From contig NZ_JOKH01000008.1 of the NCBI RefSeq assembly GCF_000722635.1, positions 98,607 to 160,483 on the forward strand: 61,877 bases of DNA. Reading direction: 5' to 3'. A program made the position numbers and the translations under genes. Shown here piece after piece: positions 35,611-44,514 of the stretch (position 1 is its first letter; each line of letters starts with the position of its first letter). Below the pieces are notes generated by a model, which was not told the DNA's origin, ran no database searches, and saw only the letters and a program-made list of their open reading frames with translations. Source of the DNA: Endozoicomonas numazuensis (lineage in GTDB: Bacteria > Pseudomonadota > Gammaproteobacteria > Pseudomonadales > Endozoicomonadaceae).

Positions 35611-36768
35611 CTATGCCCAGCTCTGATTGCCGGAGCCAAAGGTGCTGCCCATCCCCTTCCATAAGTTGCGACCATAGCCACCCAGTTTACTGCGCACATC
35701 ATTGGCAATCACAACACCTGCCGCTGCAAAAGCCACTGCTGTTGACGGATCGCCGGTTCCCAGGGCCGTACCGACACTTTTCTCAAGCGAAGTCTGGCTC
35801 ACCAGACCCGCCACCAAACCGCCACTCAGAATGCCTTTGGCAGCTATGAGCTGAGCCTCCTTAAAGACGGCAAGCTGATTATCGCGATTCTTCAGGTCGT
35901 AGGGGTTCTGATTAATTTCCACCAGATTAAAACCGACTTTTTCACACAATGCCTCCAGCTGCTTTTTACGGGTGCCTTTCCCCCTGGGATTGGAAAAATA
36001 CACATTCTGGTACTGCTGGCTTTCTTCATGGGCCATCATGCGCTGGTACTGTGGATTGGCCTCCAGCTTTTTCATAGCACTCACAAAAGTGCCCGCCCCC
36101 TCGCCATGCACCAGCCAGTTAACCCGAGCGTCTCTGGCCATGGCCTGCTGCAGCAGCGCCAGCAGAATACTGGCGTGCTTGTCCGATGAATGCTGATCTT
36201 TCTGCCAGAACAGTGAGAAATGGTTATTGAGCTGGTTAATATCTCTTTCTACCAGCTTATAGGCATTACGGATGTGTTCTATGAGCATTTCACCGGCATC
36301 TTCCTTGGTCTCGAACTGGCCGCTCACTGCTGCATAATGAATATTGTTCCAGCCATGATCCAGCTCCAGATGTTGCCTGTATTCATTATTTGTTTTCCAC
36401 TTTTTATCTTCCTGATCGTATTCAACCCGATAGACTCCGGTATTCTGATTGCCTGAAGGTGAAATACTGTCATTGATCTCCAGCAGGTAGATGCCCACAT
36501 CACCCTTGGCGTCAATGGTGTAGTGCAGGCTACCGCCTTCCAGATCCAGAGATTTACTCTCGCCATTGCGCGCTCCCGCCATTGAACAGAGTTGATAGGC
36601 CGTGCGCACAATAATGGTCTTGTAATAGTTACCGGTATGAGTCTGTTTCAAATTTTCCCACAACGAGTAGTGCTGCTTGATCACATAAACATTGCGACTG
36701 ACGTTGGAGCTTCCATCTTTACGGATAATCAGCTGCCAGGTTCGGTTTAGCTGGCTGATACTGGTCAT
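35611..36768 (-). CDS. Hypothetical protein, 385 aa, with Gly/Ala-rich C-terminal hydrophobic region
   Basis: No family recognised. The N-terminal part is beta-rich (TWQLIIRKDGSSNVSRNVYVIKQ). The middle is helical and has an unusual block WLVHGEGAGTFVSAMKKL and VYFSNPRGKGTRKKQLEALC. Residues about 310-360 are hydrophobic and Gly/Ala-rich (ILSGGLVAGLVSQ, AVAFAAAGVVIAND), like membrane-inserting glycine-zipper segments. It is the second gene of an operon (gap 68 bp) whose first gene is 36837-37931. A two-gene cargo module in an island could be effector-immunity or defence; this is inference. Confidence 0.7.
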   Translation of the reverse strand: MTSISQLNRTWQLIIRKDGSSNVSRNVYVIKQHYSLWENLKQTHTGNYYKTIIVRTAYQLCSMAGARNGESKSLDLEGGSLHYTIDAKGDVGIYLLEINDSISPSGNQNTGVYRVEYDQEDKKWKTNNEYRQHLELDHGWNNIHYAAVSGQFETKEDAGEMLIEHIRNAYKLVERDINQLNNHFSLFWQKDQHSSDKHASILLALLQQAMARDARVNWLVHGEGAGTFVSAMKKLEANPQYQRMMAHEESQQYQNVYFSNPRGKGTRKKQLEALCEKVGFNLVEINQNPYDLKNRDNQLAVFKEAQLIAAKGILSGGLVAGLVSQTSLEKSVGTALGTGDPSTAVAFAAAGVVIANDVRSKLGGYGRNLWKGMGSTFGSGNQSWA

Positions 36769-36836
36769 AACAAATCCCTTGTCGTGTTATTCGTGTGGTT
36801 CTTATGGCCTTGTTAACGATGAATACGTGAGTACGC

Positions 36837-37931
36837 CTATTCAGGATGCAACTCCGGAGGCTGACTCCCCGGTTTGGTAATCACGGTATCGGGCTCAACT
36901 TCATATTCACCCTGCCGCCACTCCGGGTAATTCCAAGGCTCCGGAGGGCGGTATTGGCTGGCCCTGTCATCGGGCCAACGCTTCCTGGCATCGTTCAAAG
37001 CTGCCTGAGCAGAAGGGCTGAGGGAAAGCTGAATACTGTCTATGACCGAGTCCCGCAATTCATTCATATGCTGCAGACTAGACTCAACCGGGGTATAGCC
37101 GTGATACCAGAAATTAACCCGGAGGAAAAAACGTTGATCCAGCGGGATAAATAAATGACTGTCGAAGCTGGCGGGCTGACTGGCCAGGAGTTCTATGCCT
37201 TTCTTTTTGTACTGGGCAAAGTCCATATGCACCTCATGGTAAATCCAAGTGCTGCCATTCACTTCTTTAGCACGCCAGTTAATGGGTGCACTAAAGTAGC
37301 CTTTTGTTGGCCTCATAGGATACCGAAAGTACAGGTTTCGAATCAGAACCTGCTCGAAGTGGTTGGGGTTAAAGCAGCTCATGGACTCGGGCAGGGCATC
37401 AGAGCGACAAACCACCATGGAAAATCCGACACTACCTACCGGGCGCTCTCGCCAGAGAGGGCCGAATAATTCCCACCGTCGCTTGGTGACTCCCTGGGTC
37501 CAAAGCCCCGCCTGTTCATGGAGTTCCTTGAACCGCATATCGCCCAGCTGCTCTATACTGGTAAAGCTTCGGCTGTCGTATAGATTGATGTGAGTTTTGA
37601 CCGGCTCGGCAGGGAACCCTTCATAATTATGATGAGGTGGCAGCTCTATCTTGAGAAGACTACCAGAGAAGTCTATTTCATAGCTTTCCCGCTCATAACG
37701 ACCAGGAATCCAAGGGCTTTTACGTGTGGCAAAAAGTCGTTTCAACATCCTGTTTCTACTTCTTTTGAGAGGCGGCTTGGGAAACTCGATACTTCGATCT
37801 GGATTATTAGCCGATCCAATATTTTCCAAACAGCCTCTGTGAATCAGACTATGCAACTGATTTAACAGTGCCACTGATACTAAATCATGCCTGGTTAGAA
37901 CACCATAGTTCTCCCGTTCCATGACTGGCAT
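36837..37931 (-). CDS. Hypothetical protein, 364 aa, first gene of an island operon
   Basis: No family recognised. It is a soluble protein without signal peptide, rich in Trp, Tyr and Pro: YEIDFSGSLLKIELPPHHNY near 85, GLWTQGVTKRRWELFGPLWR near 145, FFLRVNFWYHGYTPVESS near 280, and a Pro-rich end (YRPPEPWNYPEW). It is followed by the 385-aa gene on the same strand. The beta-rich character with an FSGxLLKIELP start recalls immunity-type or accessory proteins that travel with toxins, but I cannot name one. Confidence 0.7.
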   Translation of the reverse strand: MPVMERENYGVLTRHDLVSVALLNQLHSLIHRGCLENIGSANNPDRSIEFPKPPLKRSRNRMLKRLFATRKSPWIPGRYERESYEIDFSGSLLKIELPPHHNYEGFPAEPVKTHINLYDSRSFTSIEQLGDMRFKELHEQAGLWTQGVTKRRWELFGPLWRERPVGSVGFSMVVCRSDALPESMSCFNPNHFEQVLIRNLYFRYPMRPTKGYFSAPINWRAKEVNGSTWIYHEVHMDFAQYKKKGIELLASQPASFDSHLFIPLDQRFFLRVNFWYHGYTPVESSLQHMNELRDSVIDSIQLSLSPSAQAALNDARKRWPDDRASQYRPPEPWNYPEWRQGEYEVEPDTVITKPGSQPPELHPE

Positions 37932-38099
37932 GCTTTAGAATGGGCGCTATTACTGCAGAAATGACGCTGTGACTGGAAAAGGTGTTGAAAAATTCTTCCG
38001 CTGGTGTCTGGCTGGCTATGCAAAATGATCATGACCTCTGAAATCTTAAGCAGAGTGAGCAGGATGTTACCCCATACCAGCCCGATGCCGCCTGATAGA

Positions 38100-38408
38100 T
38101 TAACCCGTTTTCAATGCAACAACAGGCCTTACCGTTTTGGATACCTCGTTATACCGGTTTCGGGTATCCCAAAGATCGCAGGCATGCTGAATGTTAAGCC
38201 AGAACTCAGGCGTATTACCTAAGGCTGCAGCCAGCTTGATCGCCAATGGTGCGGTCAATACTGTTCTATCATGCAGAATGTTGCTGACCGTGTTTCGGTG
38301 AACCCCCATAGCCTGAGCCAGATCAACCACCTTCAGTGCCATCGGTTCCATAAATTCGATTCTCAGCATTTCGCCTACGGATACAGGTCTTCTTTTGGTG
38401 GCTCTCAT
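38100..38408 (-). CDS. higA: HigA-family antitoxin
   Basis: A 102-residue HTH antitoxin. The family pattern is complete: RRPVSVGEMLRIEFMEPMAL, then the HTH (VVDLAQAMGVHRNTVSNILHDRTVLTAPLAIKLAAALGNTPEFWLNIQ). I moved the start to ATG 38408 because GAGG lies 8 nt upstream; the longer frame overlaps the toxin gene. It follows higB by 4 bp, the normal toxin-first order of higBA. It neutralises HigB and represses the operon. Confidence 0.9.
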   Translation of the reverse strand: MRATKRRPVSVGEMLRIEFMEPMALKVVDLAQAMGVHRNTVSNILHDRTVLTAPLAIKLAAALGNTPEFWLNIQHACDLWDTRNRYNEVSKTVRPVVALKTG

Positions 38409-38412
38409 GGTT

Positions 38413-38706
38413 TTATCCTCTGTATTTATGTGGGTCAAGGTGTGTATCTACAGCCACACCATCTATCCACTTGAATACCAGACGGTATTGTTTGTTGACC
38501 CGGATTGAACACCATTCACTGAGGTTATTCGTTAAATGCTCAAACCGGTTTCCGGGAGGTATTCTTAAATCTGATTCGTTATTAGCTCCATCCAGAATTT
38601 GTATTTTTCTGAACAGCGCTGATTCAAGCCTTTTTGGTATCCGTCTATTTGGCTTATCCTCTTCATAGAAGGACTCCAGCCACTTGTCTCTGAATTGAAC
38701 GGCCAT
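38413..38706 (-). CDS. higB: HigB-family (RelE fold) toxin
   Basis: A 97-residue mRNA interferase of the HigB/RelE type. Marks: FRDKWLESFYEED at the start, RRIPKRLESALFRKIQILDGA, DLRIPPGNRFEHL and the C-terminal catalytic stretch WCSIRVNKQYRLVFKWIDG with HLDPHKY close behind. It cuts ribosome-bound mRNA. I chose ATG 38706 by comparison with the usual length. It is followed by higA after 4 bp. A palindromic operator lies 23 bp upstream. Confidence 0.9.
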   Translation of the reverse strand: MAVQFRDKWLESFYEEDKPNRRIPKRLESALFRKIQILDGANNESDLRIPPGNRFEHLTNNLSEWCSIRVNKQYRLVFKWIDGVAVDTHLDPHKYRG

Positions 38707-38728
38707 ACTTACCCGATATGCATAATAC

Positions 38729-38758
38729 CATTGTGCACGAATAAGTTTATGCACAATG
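38729..38758. promoter_or_regulatory. Palindromic operator of higBA
   Basis: CATTGTGCA (38729-38737) and TGCACAATG (38750-38758) are exact inverted arms, 12 bp apart, directly upstream of higB: the expected HigA site. Confidence 0.7.
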
Positions 38759-38813
38759 ACATTATGCGTCAAGCTTCATTCAGAATGGACGCAAACGCCC
38801 TGTGTTTTAAAAA

Positions 38814-39437
38814 TCACACTACCTTGATTTTACCGGTGACAACGCTGTTGATCAGTGTTGCCCGGTATTCTTTCAGCTTGTCGATTTGCTGTTGCTGGAG
38901 GGTGATGGCTTTGTCTATTTTGGAAGACTCTGACTCAATATGAGTAACGATAGCCTCCTGTTCATCGAGCGGTGGCAGTAACGTTAGCAGCTGCTTATAT
39001 TCATCCCAATATAACCGCTTTCTGAAATCAGTAATCCCTTTGGAAAACCGATCCATCTGCTGAATGAAGATTGGAGTACGATATTGATACTCATAGAATT
39101 TGGAGTTAATCGCACCAATGGGTGAAGCAATAATATAAGCTGGACTGACCATCCCTTCGACACGAACCGCACCGATAGCCCCTTGCCACGCTCTCATCAT
39201 ATTGAACACAATATCACTCGGCTGAACTCGATTGTATTTGGATTTATCTTCAATCTTCACCCGGCCTCTAATGTTTTCTTCATCAGAAACCTCATCATCT
39301 GAAACACCAGAGTGAATAGAAACCATCAGCAATGGCAGTCCTTCCCGTCCTGGCTTCACTCGCTCTTTGAATAGACTACGGTTGGCCACTACTTCCCAAT
39401 GCGCCGGAATCTTCCCAATCCACTCAATACCTGAATC
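38814..39437 (-). pseudogene. hsdS: C-terminal half of a type I restriction specificity subunit (HsdS)
   Basis: HsdS chooses the DNA target of type I restriction-modification. Only the second target-recognition domain and final spacer helix remain: DSGIEWIGKIPAHWEVVANRS, then RVQPSDIVFNMMRAWQGAIG, PLDEQEAIVTHIESESSKID and QQQIDKLKEYRATLINSVVTGKI. A full HsdS has about 400-450 residues; this holds about 207. Upstream of D at 39437 the similarity stops at a junction with an unrelated gene fragment on the other strand. No hsdM or hsdR is in the window. Confidence 0.85.
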
Positions 39438-39818
39438 ACAGCATCAAATAACGTTCATGCGTTTACCCTGGGTATTGATCAGGGCATTTTCGGTGCTGCG
39501 TTTAAGCTGAGTAAAGAAGATCGTCTTCCCTCATCACTAAAAGAAACGTTTAACTTGAATTTATCCTGGTTTCAAAAATCCCTTCTAACACCGAACATTT
39601 TTGAAGACAGTAAAAACTTGTTGGGAGTTTGCTGGTTTAAGAATGCTCAGGTAGAAATCATCAACAAAGTCAGAGAGCTCGTGCCTGTCCTTGAAACCTG
39701 CGGACTGGAAGTTTCAGAGATGAGGTCAGACTCTCCCGGAACTGTGATCTATGAAGACAGTCAGCAGGTTGTTGCTGTTCCCCAAGCGGCTTTGGACAGT
39801 CAGGGAATGTACAAATAG
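39435..39818 (+). pseudogene. 3' fragment of an unknown gene (copy 2, longer)
   Basis: The frame is open after a TGA at 39432 and reads VHAFTLGIDQGIFGAAFKL, then SKEDRLPSSLKETFNLN, then joins the 250-bp repeat (LSWFQKSLLTPNIF...). No credible start is present, so this is the surviving end of a longer gene whose beginning was lost at the HsdS junction. It lacks the KGQELEINN tail of copy 1. Confidence 0.65.
39555..39804 (+). repeat. 250-bp direct repeat, copy 2
   Basis: Matches 34831-35080 with one mismatch. The two copies bracket the 35.1-39.5 kb part of the island, so recombination between them would delete it. Confidence 0.95.
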
Positions 39819-39831
39819 AAACGCAGAATAA

Positions 39832-39866
39832 AAAAAATGCCCAGTTCAAAAAACTGAGCATTTTTT
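39832..39866. terminator. Terminator of tRNA-Arg (bidirectional)
   Basis: AAAAAATGCCCAGTT and AACTGAGCATTTTTT form a near-perfect stem, 3 nt beyond the 3' end of the tRNA gene on the minus strand. Confidence 0.85.
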
Positions 39867-39869
39867 GTA

Positions 39870-39946
<77 letters not shown>

Positions 39947-40375
39947 TGGAAAGCCGTACTTATACAGAGGCTTTCAGCGGAGGCCAATATTACTGATCAG
40001 CCTCCTGCCTGTCTATGGCTTTTTGCCGCAAAAGCGGTTTTAGCCACTGGTAATTCCAGCTGAACAGCTTTCGCCCGGTCAGTCAACTGTCTATAAATCC
40101 CCTGCTCTATCGTAAAGACTCTGCAAGGAAAGCGCTGTTTTACCTCCCTCAATTGTTCTATAATCCGCGATGCTTAAGAACAATTCGGTTACTGGTGTCC
40201 TGAGTACATAGTTAATAAAACCATCATAATGGTTTATTCAGGTTCACAAGATATAACCATAAACAGCATAAGCGTTGAGGAGTCTGCCGTAGCCATAGTG
40301 CCAGGTGACTTGAATGATGTGCCACTGGTGTAATACATGGTGCCGCAGGCCTTTGTCGATATAGGGGATAAGTGA
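39947..40375. other. Intergenic region between tRNA-Arg and the cytochrome gene
   Basis: About 430 bp. It holds the tRNA promoter (leftward) and a possible rightward promoter (TTGTTC...TATAAT near 40153-40164 is suggestive). No reading frame with gene-like properties is seen. Confidence 0.5.
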
Positions 40376-40825
40376 GTGTCTCGGGTAACTCAAATACGTA
40401 CGTTAATTGCCTTGATCGGGGGTCTATTTTCCATCCTGGCTTTCGCCAAGCCTGTTGAGCTGGATGAAATTTCCCGTAAAGAAGTAGCCGAGCGAATTGC
40501 TCCTATTGGCTCTGTGTGCAAAGAAGGCGAAGAGTGTGCCGCTAATGTTGGCGCTACTGTCAGCACCACCAGCGGTCCTCGTTCCGGTGAACAGATCTTC
40601 AACCAGTTCTGTACCGCCTGCCACACCTCAGGTCTTCTTGGTGCTCCCAAGAAAGATGACAAGGCTGCCTGGGAAACCAAACTGTCTGCAGCGGGCGATT
40701 TCAGCAAGCTGTTGGGTAATGCTATTGGCGGTATAGGCAGCATGCCTCCCAAGGGAACTTGTATGGATTGCTCTGATGAAGAAATGAGCAACGCCATTGA
40801 ATTCATGAGTGGCCTCAAGCCCTGA
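40376..40825 (+). CDS. Cytochrome c5-like periplasmic c-type cytochrome
   Basis: A 149-residue monoheme cytochrome. GTG 40376 follows AGGGGAT; the signal peptide (RTLIALIGGLFSILAFA) is clear. After a linker with GEECAANVGATVST comes the heme site QFCTACHTSGLLGAPKKDD (C-x-x-C-H), and the axial Met is in GIGSMPPKG. Two further cysteines (GTCMDCSDEEM) are typical of cytochrome c5 (disulfide). It carries electrons in the periplasm, probably towards a terminal oxidase. It is a single gene. Confidence 0.9.
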   Translation: MSRVTQIRTLIALIGGLFSILAFAKPVELDEISRKEVAERIAPIGSVCKEGEECAANVGATVSTTSGPRSGEQIFNQFCTACHTSGLLGAPKKDDKAAWETKLSAAGDFSKLLGNAIGGIGSMPPKGTCMDCSDEEMSNAIEFMSGLKP

Positions 40826-40864
40826 TACGCTTTATGCGTTCAAGGCTGCTAAGTCCGCTGGCTC

Positions 40865-41803
40865 TCAGGCCAGTGGACTGACAAACCCATCCGGCTTCAC
40901 TGCCAGAATGGAACAATAGATATTATTCAGAATATTCTCGGCCGTATTCCCCATCAGCATTCCCTGAGCATGTCGACTCAGAGTCCCCATCACGACTAAA
41001 TCCACATTAATCTCATTGGCCAGTTTCTGTATCTCCCGGGCTGCATTTCCCTTCAACAAATGAACGTTGACTGTTTTGGAATCTGGATCAATACCCGCTT
41101 CTGACAGCGCCTTTTCTAACCTCTTTTGATAACGTTGATGAGTGCTTTCCTGCAATTCATAGATTTCTTCATCACCCAGCATTCGTAATGCTGGGTTATT
41201 CACTGGCAAATTCCACACAGTCACTACATGCAACTCTGCTTCTTCCTGACTGCTGAGATAATGGCCATGGAGCAGCAGACTTCTGTTCAGGGCAACCGCA
41301 TCACTGTCCGGATCACCGACATCTACCGCTACCAGAATCCTGCCAGTAAAATCAGGGAGCTGATCCCGGCAGGCCATCATCAATACCGGTACCGGACACT
41401 TCCTGAGCAGCGCCAGATCATTACCCGTCAACTGATTACGGGCTAGCGCTCCACAAGGGTCGGCCAGTTTGATGACCAGATCCACGCCAAACTCATCAAT
41501 CAAGCCAGAGATTAACTGCCTGGGCTTACCTGCAACAATATGAACTTCTGCCTCAATACCTTCTTCCCACGCAAGCTGTTTCACTTTCTCAGCATCCAGC
41601 TCCAACTGTCTTCTCATGGCGGCCTCCAGCTTGCCTTCCAGTGGAATAAACTGGAGTTTGCGCATCACTTCCAGACTTTGATCAAAGAAGGCCATGACCA
41701 GTCTGGCGTTATTATCAGCCACGAGTCTGAAAGCCTGTCTTAACTCGAGTTCACTGGTATGACTTCTGGTGATAGCGATCATAACAGTCTTGAAAGCATG
41801 CAT
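40865..41803 (-). CDS. uspE: Tandem-domain universal stress protein (UspE-like)
   Basis: Two UspA domains in one chain, as in UspE. Domain 1 (about 1-150) starts FKTVMIAITRSHTSEL; domain 2 (about 155-312) starts GRILVAVDVGD and ends with the nucleotide loop LVVMGTLSRHAQGMLMGNTAENIL. I chose ATG 41803 since GAGGGGG lies 7 nt upstream, giving 312 residues (E. coli UspE 316). It has a role in stress resistance and motility/adhesion in E. coli; here it is inferred. It is convergent with the cytochrome gene. Confidence 0.9.
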   Translation of the reverse strand: MHAFKTVMIAITRSHTSELELRQAFRLVADNNARLVMAFFDQSLEVMRKLQFIPLEGKLEAAMRRQLELDAEKVKQLAWEEGIEAEVHIVAGKPRQLISGLIDEFGVDLVIKLADPCGALARNQLTGNDLALLRKCPVPVLMMACRDQLPDFTGRILVAVDVGDPDSDAVALNRSLLLHGHYLSSQEEAELHVVTVWNLPVNNPALRMLGDEEIYELQESTHQRYQKRLEKALSEAGIDPDSKTVNVHLLKGNAAREIQKLANEINVDLVVMGTLSRHAQGMLMGNTAENILNNIYCSILAVKPDGFVSPLA

Positions 41804-42111
41804 ATTCAACCCCCTCAACGGATCAGTGCCTTGAACAGAATTTGGAGTCCGAAGAAACAAGAGAGAAACCAGATCATGTGTTCTGAAATGCTTCAGACTC
41901 ACGCTCTAACTGGAGGAAGTATTGCAGCCTCTGAACTTTTTGCCTGAGGTTTTGAGCAAAATTAGACTGATGAAGGGCAGTAGAGTATGACTTTTATCAG
42001 AAGAGCCCATTCTCACCGGTCTACCCTTGTAATAGCCCCCTCAGAAATGGGCCTCAGGGACGGACTGGCAATTCATAAGCCACTCTTAAAAAGCTAATAA
42101 CGGACTCCAGC
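41804..42111. other. Divergent promoter region of uspE and the REC-EAL gene
   Basis: 308 bp with both promoters expected. No gene or strong structure recognised. Confidence 0.4.
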
Positions 42112-43341
42112 ATGAATGGATCATTCAGTGACCTCAGCATTCTGATTGTAGAAGACCATGACTTTCAAAGGATGGTTGCCGAACAAACCGTCAGGGGACT
42201 GGGGGTCAGTCAGTTGATGGTCGCTGCCGACGGTTATCAGGCATTAGAGAAACTCGAAAAAAGCTCGTTGGCTGACATCGTTATCTGTGACCTGGATATG
42301 CCAGGTATGGATGGTATCCAGTTTCTCGGGCATCTGGCCGACCGCAACCTTGCCAAAGCGATTATTCTGGCCAGTGCTCTGGAGCCTTCCATTATCCGCA
42401 CAGTGGAAGACCTTGCAGTTGAACATGGCCTGAAAGTACTGGGAACACTACCCAAACCTATTTCACTGGAACGTCTCAGAGAACTGATGGAACTGTACTT
42501 TGGTGACGAGCCTGATGTAGCGTCCAGACAAGAAGTACAAACTATCCATTTCAATGAGACAGAGCTGGAAGAAGCCATTGATAACAATGAGTTTGAGCTC
42601 TACCACCAACCCAAAGTCATGGTTCATAGTGGCCGTCTGATCGCAACTGAAGCGCTTTGTCGCTGGAACCATCCTCAAGGATTAATCAGCCCTGCTCACT
42701 TTATTCCTTTAATGGAAAGCACCGGGCTGATCACAAAGTTGACCTACAAACTGTTCGATCAAGCCATAGAGCAAATCAAACACTGGCAGAATGAAGGTCG
42801 AGCTATTTCCGTGGCCGTTAACCTTTCAGTCATTGTGCTTTCCGACACTTCACTGCCTGATCAACTGTTTGAAAAGATAAGGGCCAATGGGTTAGCTCCA
42901 GAACTCCTGACTCTTGAGATTACCGAAAGCAGTTTGATCCAGAATGCAGCCAAAGCCCTGGAATCTCTGGCCAGACTCAAAATGAAGGGGTTCTCACTGT
43001 CGATTGATGACTTTGGTACTGGCTATTCCAGCATGCAGCAGCTGAATCGCATTCCTTTCTCAGAACTCAAGATAGATCGCTCGTTTGTACAGGGAGCCTG
43101 CAGCGATAATACTCGAAAAGCCATTATTGAAGCCAATATAGGACTGGCACACACTCTGAAAATGAACACAGTTGCAGAAGGAGTTGAGAGTATCGAAGAA
43201 TGGCAGCTATTGAACCACTTAAACTGCGATATGGCTCAGGGCTATTTCATTGCCAGACCCATGCCAGTCGAAGAATTGAAAGAGTGGGAGAGAAACTGGA
43301 TCAGCCAACTGCCCATTACACCATCCAAGCCTACCCTTTAA
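42112..43341 (+). CDS. Response regulator with EAL domain (c-di-GMP phosphodiesterase)
   Basis: A 409-residue two-domain regulator. The receiver domain (1-125) has the acidic pocket (VEDHD), the phosphorylated aspartate D60 in IVICDLDMPGMDG and the conserved Lys in LPKPIS (K115). The EAL domain (150-395) is catalytically complete: EAL at 180-182, the Asn in VAVNLS, the E in LEITES, DDFGTGYSS (299-307), K in ELKIDRSFV and E in VAEGVES. It should degrade c-di-GMP in response to a histidine kinase not in the window. It is of the PvrR/RocR type. No operon partner is seen. Confidence 0.94.
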   Translation: MNGSFSDLSILIVEDHDFQRMVAEQTVRGLGVSQLMVAADGYQALEKLEKSSLADIVICDLDMPGMDGIQFLGHLADRNLAKAIILASALEPSIIRTVEDLAVEHGLKVLGTLPKPISLERLRELMELYFGDEPDVASRQEVQTIHFNETELEEAIDNNEFELYHQPKVMVHSGRLIATEALCRWNHPQGLISPAHFIPLMESTGLITKLTYKLFDQAIEQIKHWQNEGRAISVAVNLSVIVLSDTSLPDQLFEKIRANGLAPELLTLEITESSLIQNAAKALESLARLKMKGFSLSIDDFGTGYSSMQQLNRIPFSELKIDRSFVQGACSDNTRKAIIEANIGLAHTLKMNTVAEGVESIEEWQLLNHLNCDMAQGYFIARPMPVEELKEWERNWISQLPITPSKPTL

Positions 43342-43415
43342 GCCCTCTGAATGTTTTTTGTTGACGCCAGACGTCCGGACTGGCTCCAATCCATTTGCGA
43401 AATGCCCCTCTTAAT
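43331..43415 (-). pseudogene. Remnant of an AraC-type regulator C-terminus
   Basis: The minus strand reads GAFRKWIGASPDVWRQQKTF and a stop, exactly the pattern of the end of the second HTH of AraC proteins. Only about 28 codons are left, overlapping the last codons of the EAL gene. It points to an old deletion here. Confidence 0.45.
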
Positions 43416-43488
43416 AAAAAGCATCATAACTTTAACTCAAAAGAGAGTTTCCGGAACCTGTAAATAGACAGGGTTCGGAACAATGACT

Positions 43489-44103
43489 TCAAATCATTTC
43501 ATTAATGACCGGAATAATAGACAGCACCAGTAAGAGAGCCATAGTGATATTGAACACCCTTTGATAGGACGGCTGCTGCAAAACCTTTTTCAAACGAACA
43601 CCAAAAAACAGCCAGGCACCCACACAGGGAACCGATGTCAGCAGAAATGCCAGAGCAATGACAAGTACCTGCAGAAATACATCACCAGAAACCGTTGTAT
43701 AAGCAGCAACAGCACCTGTCGCCATAATCCAGGCCTTGGGATTAACCCATTGAAACAAGGCAGACTGCATAAAAGTCAGTGGCTTTGTCTGGCTGCCCTT
43801 TAAATCAGCAGGTGCAGACTTGGCAATCAACCAGGCAAGATACAGAAGGTAAGCAATACCAAGCACTTTGATAATATCGTGCAGAGCTGGAAAAAGGTCA
43901 AAGACAGCTCCCAACCCAAGGCCCACACATAGCACCATCAGAGGGAACCCCAAACAAATACCTAAAAAATGAGGCAGGCTCTGACGGGTACCATAATTCA
44001 TGCCCGACGTCATGATCATGACATTATTGGGGCCCGGGGTAACCGTGCTGGAAAAAGCAAACGCTAGCAGCGGCCACAAGATAACACTCAACTCACCACT
44101 CAT
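43489..44103 (-). CDS. LysE/RhtB-family amino-acid exporter
   Basis: A 204-residue exporter with about six spans. The start VTPGPNNVMIMTSGMNYGTRQSLPHFLGICLGFP is the RhtB/LysE signature, and FQWVNPKAWIMATGAVAAY the second block. Its start region (SGELSVILWPLLAFAFSS) and upstream ribosome site GGAGG are duplicated at 46509-46651. There they follow the phzF end directly, which shows that alaX-phzF-lysE was one operon before the 44.1-46.5 kb block came between. It may therefore have lost its original promoter. Confidence 0.92.
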   Translation of the reverse strand: MSGELSVILWPLLAFAFSSTVTPGPNNVMIMTSGMNYGTRQSLPHFLGICLGFPLMVLCVGLGLGAVFDLFPALHDIIKVLGIAYLLYLAWLIAKSAPADLKGSQTKPLTFMQSALFQWVNPKAWIMATGAVAAYTTVSGDVFLQVLVIALAFLLTSVPCVGAWLFFGVRLKKVLQQPSYQRVFNITMALLLVLSIIPVINEMI

Positions 44104-44133
44104 TTCAACCTCCTGATACGGTTATCTGGCCTT
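43991..44133. repeat. 143-bp direct repeat, copy 1 (lysE 5' end plus phzF tail)
   Basis: Aligned without gaps to 46509-46651 with four mismatches (139 of 143 identical). It contains the first 37 codons of lysE, its ribosome site, and about 30 bp of the phzF 3' end. Confidence 0.97.
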
Positions 44134-44291
44134 CTAATTTGATGGTGTGGGTCCAAGGTGAGTTGGCCCTCAAACGCTACAACGGGAAGAGGCTGCTCAA
44201 CAGGCGTTCGTGGTTGAGGCGAGCATCCTGCCAGTATGGTGGCGGCCAGCAATGTGGAAATCAGACTGCGCTTGGGTAGGTTTTAGCTCAT
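44100..44291 (-). pseudogene. Broken lipoprotein gene start upstream of lysE
   Basis: The minus strand has ATG AGC TAA and then, in frame, KRSLISTLLAATILAGCSPQ, a textbook lipoprotein signal peptide with lipobox LAGC. It is followed by about 30 codons that run into the duplicated phzF tail. The stop at codon 3 and the missing remainder make it nonfunctional. It came with the inserted block. Confidence 0.55.
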
Positions 44292-44514
44292 AAAATCGGA
44301 GTCAACGACCTGAACTGTTGCAAGACCCTTGACCCTTGATTGCACCTGAAAGCTCTGTTGAAAAGTAGGCGAGATGGAAGGAGGCAGGGTAAGTGGTTGA
44401 ACAGGTAAAAATTGTGGAGGAAAGGGAACCAAATGCTTAGCTTGCGATCAAAGCACGTATGAATCATTTAACTGGGACAGAAGTCCTGAGATTAGATAGG
44501 GAGTCAGTTTGTTG

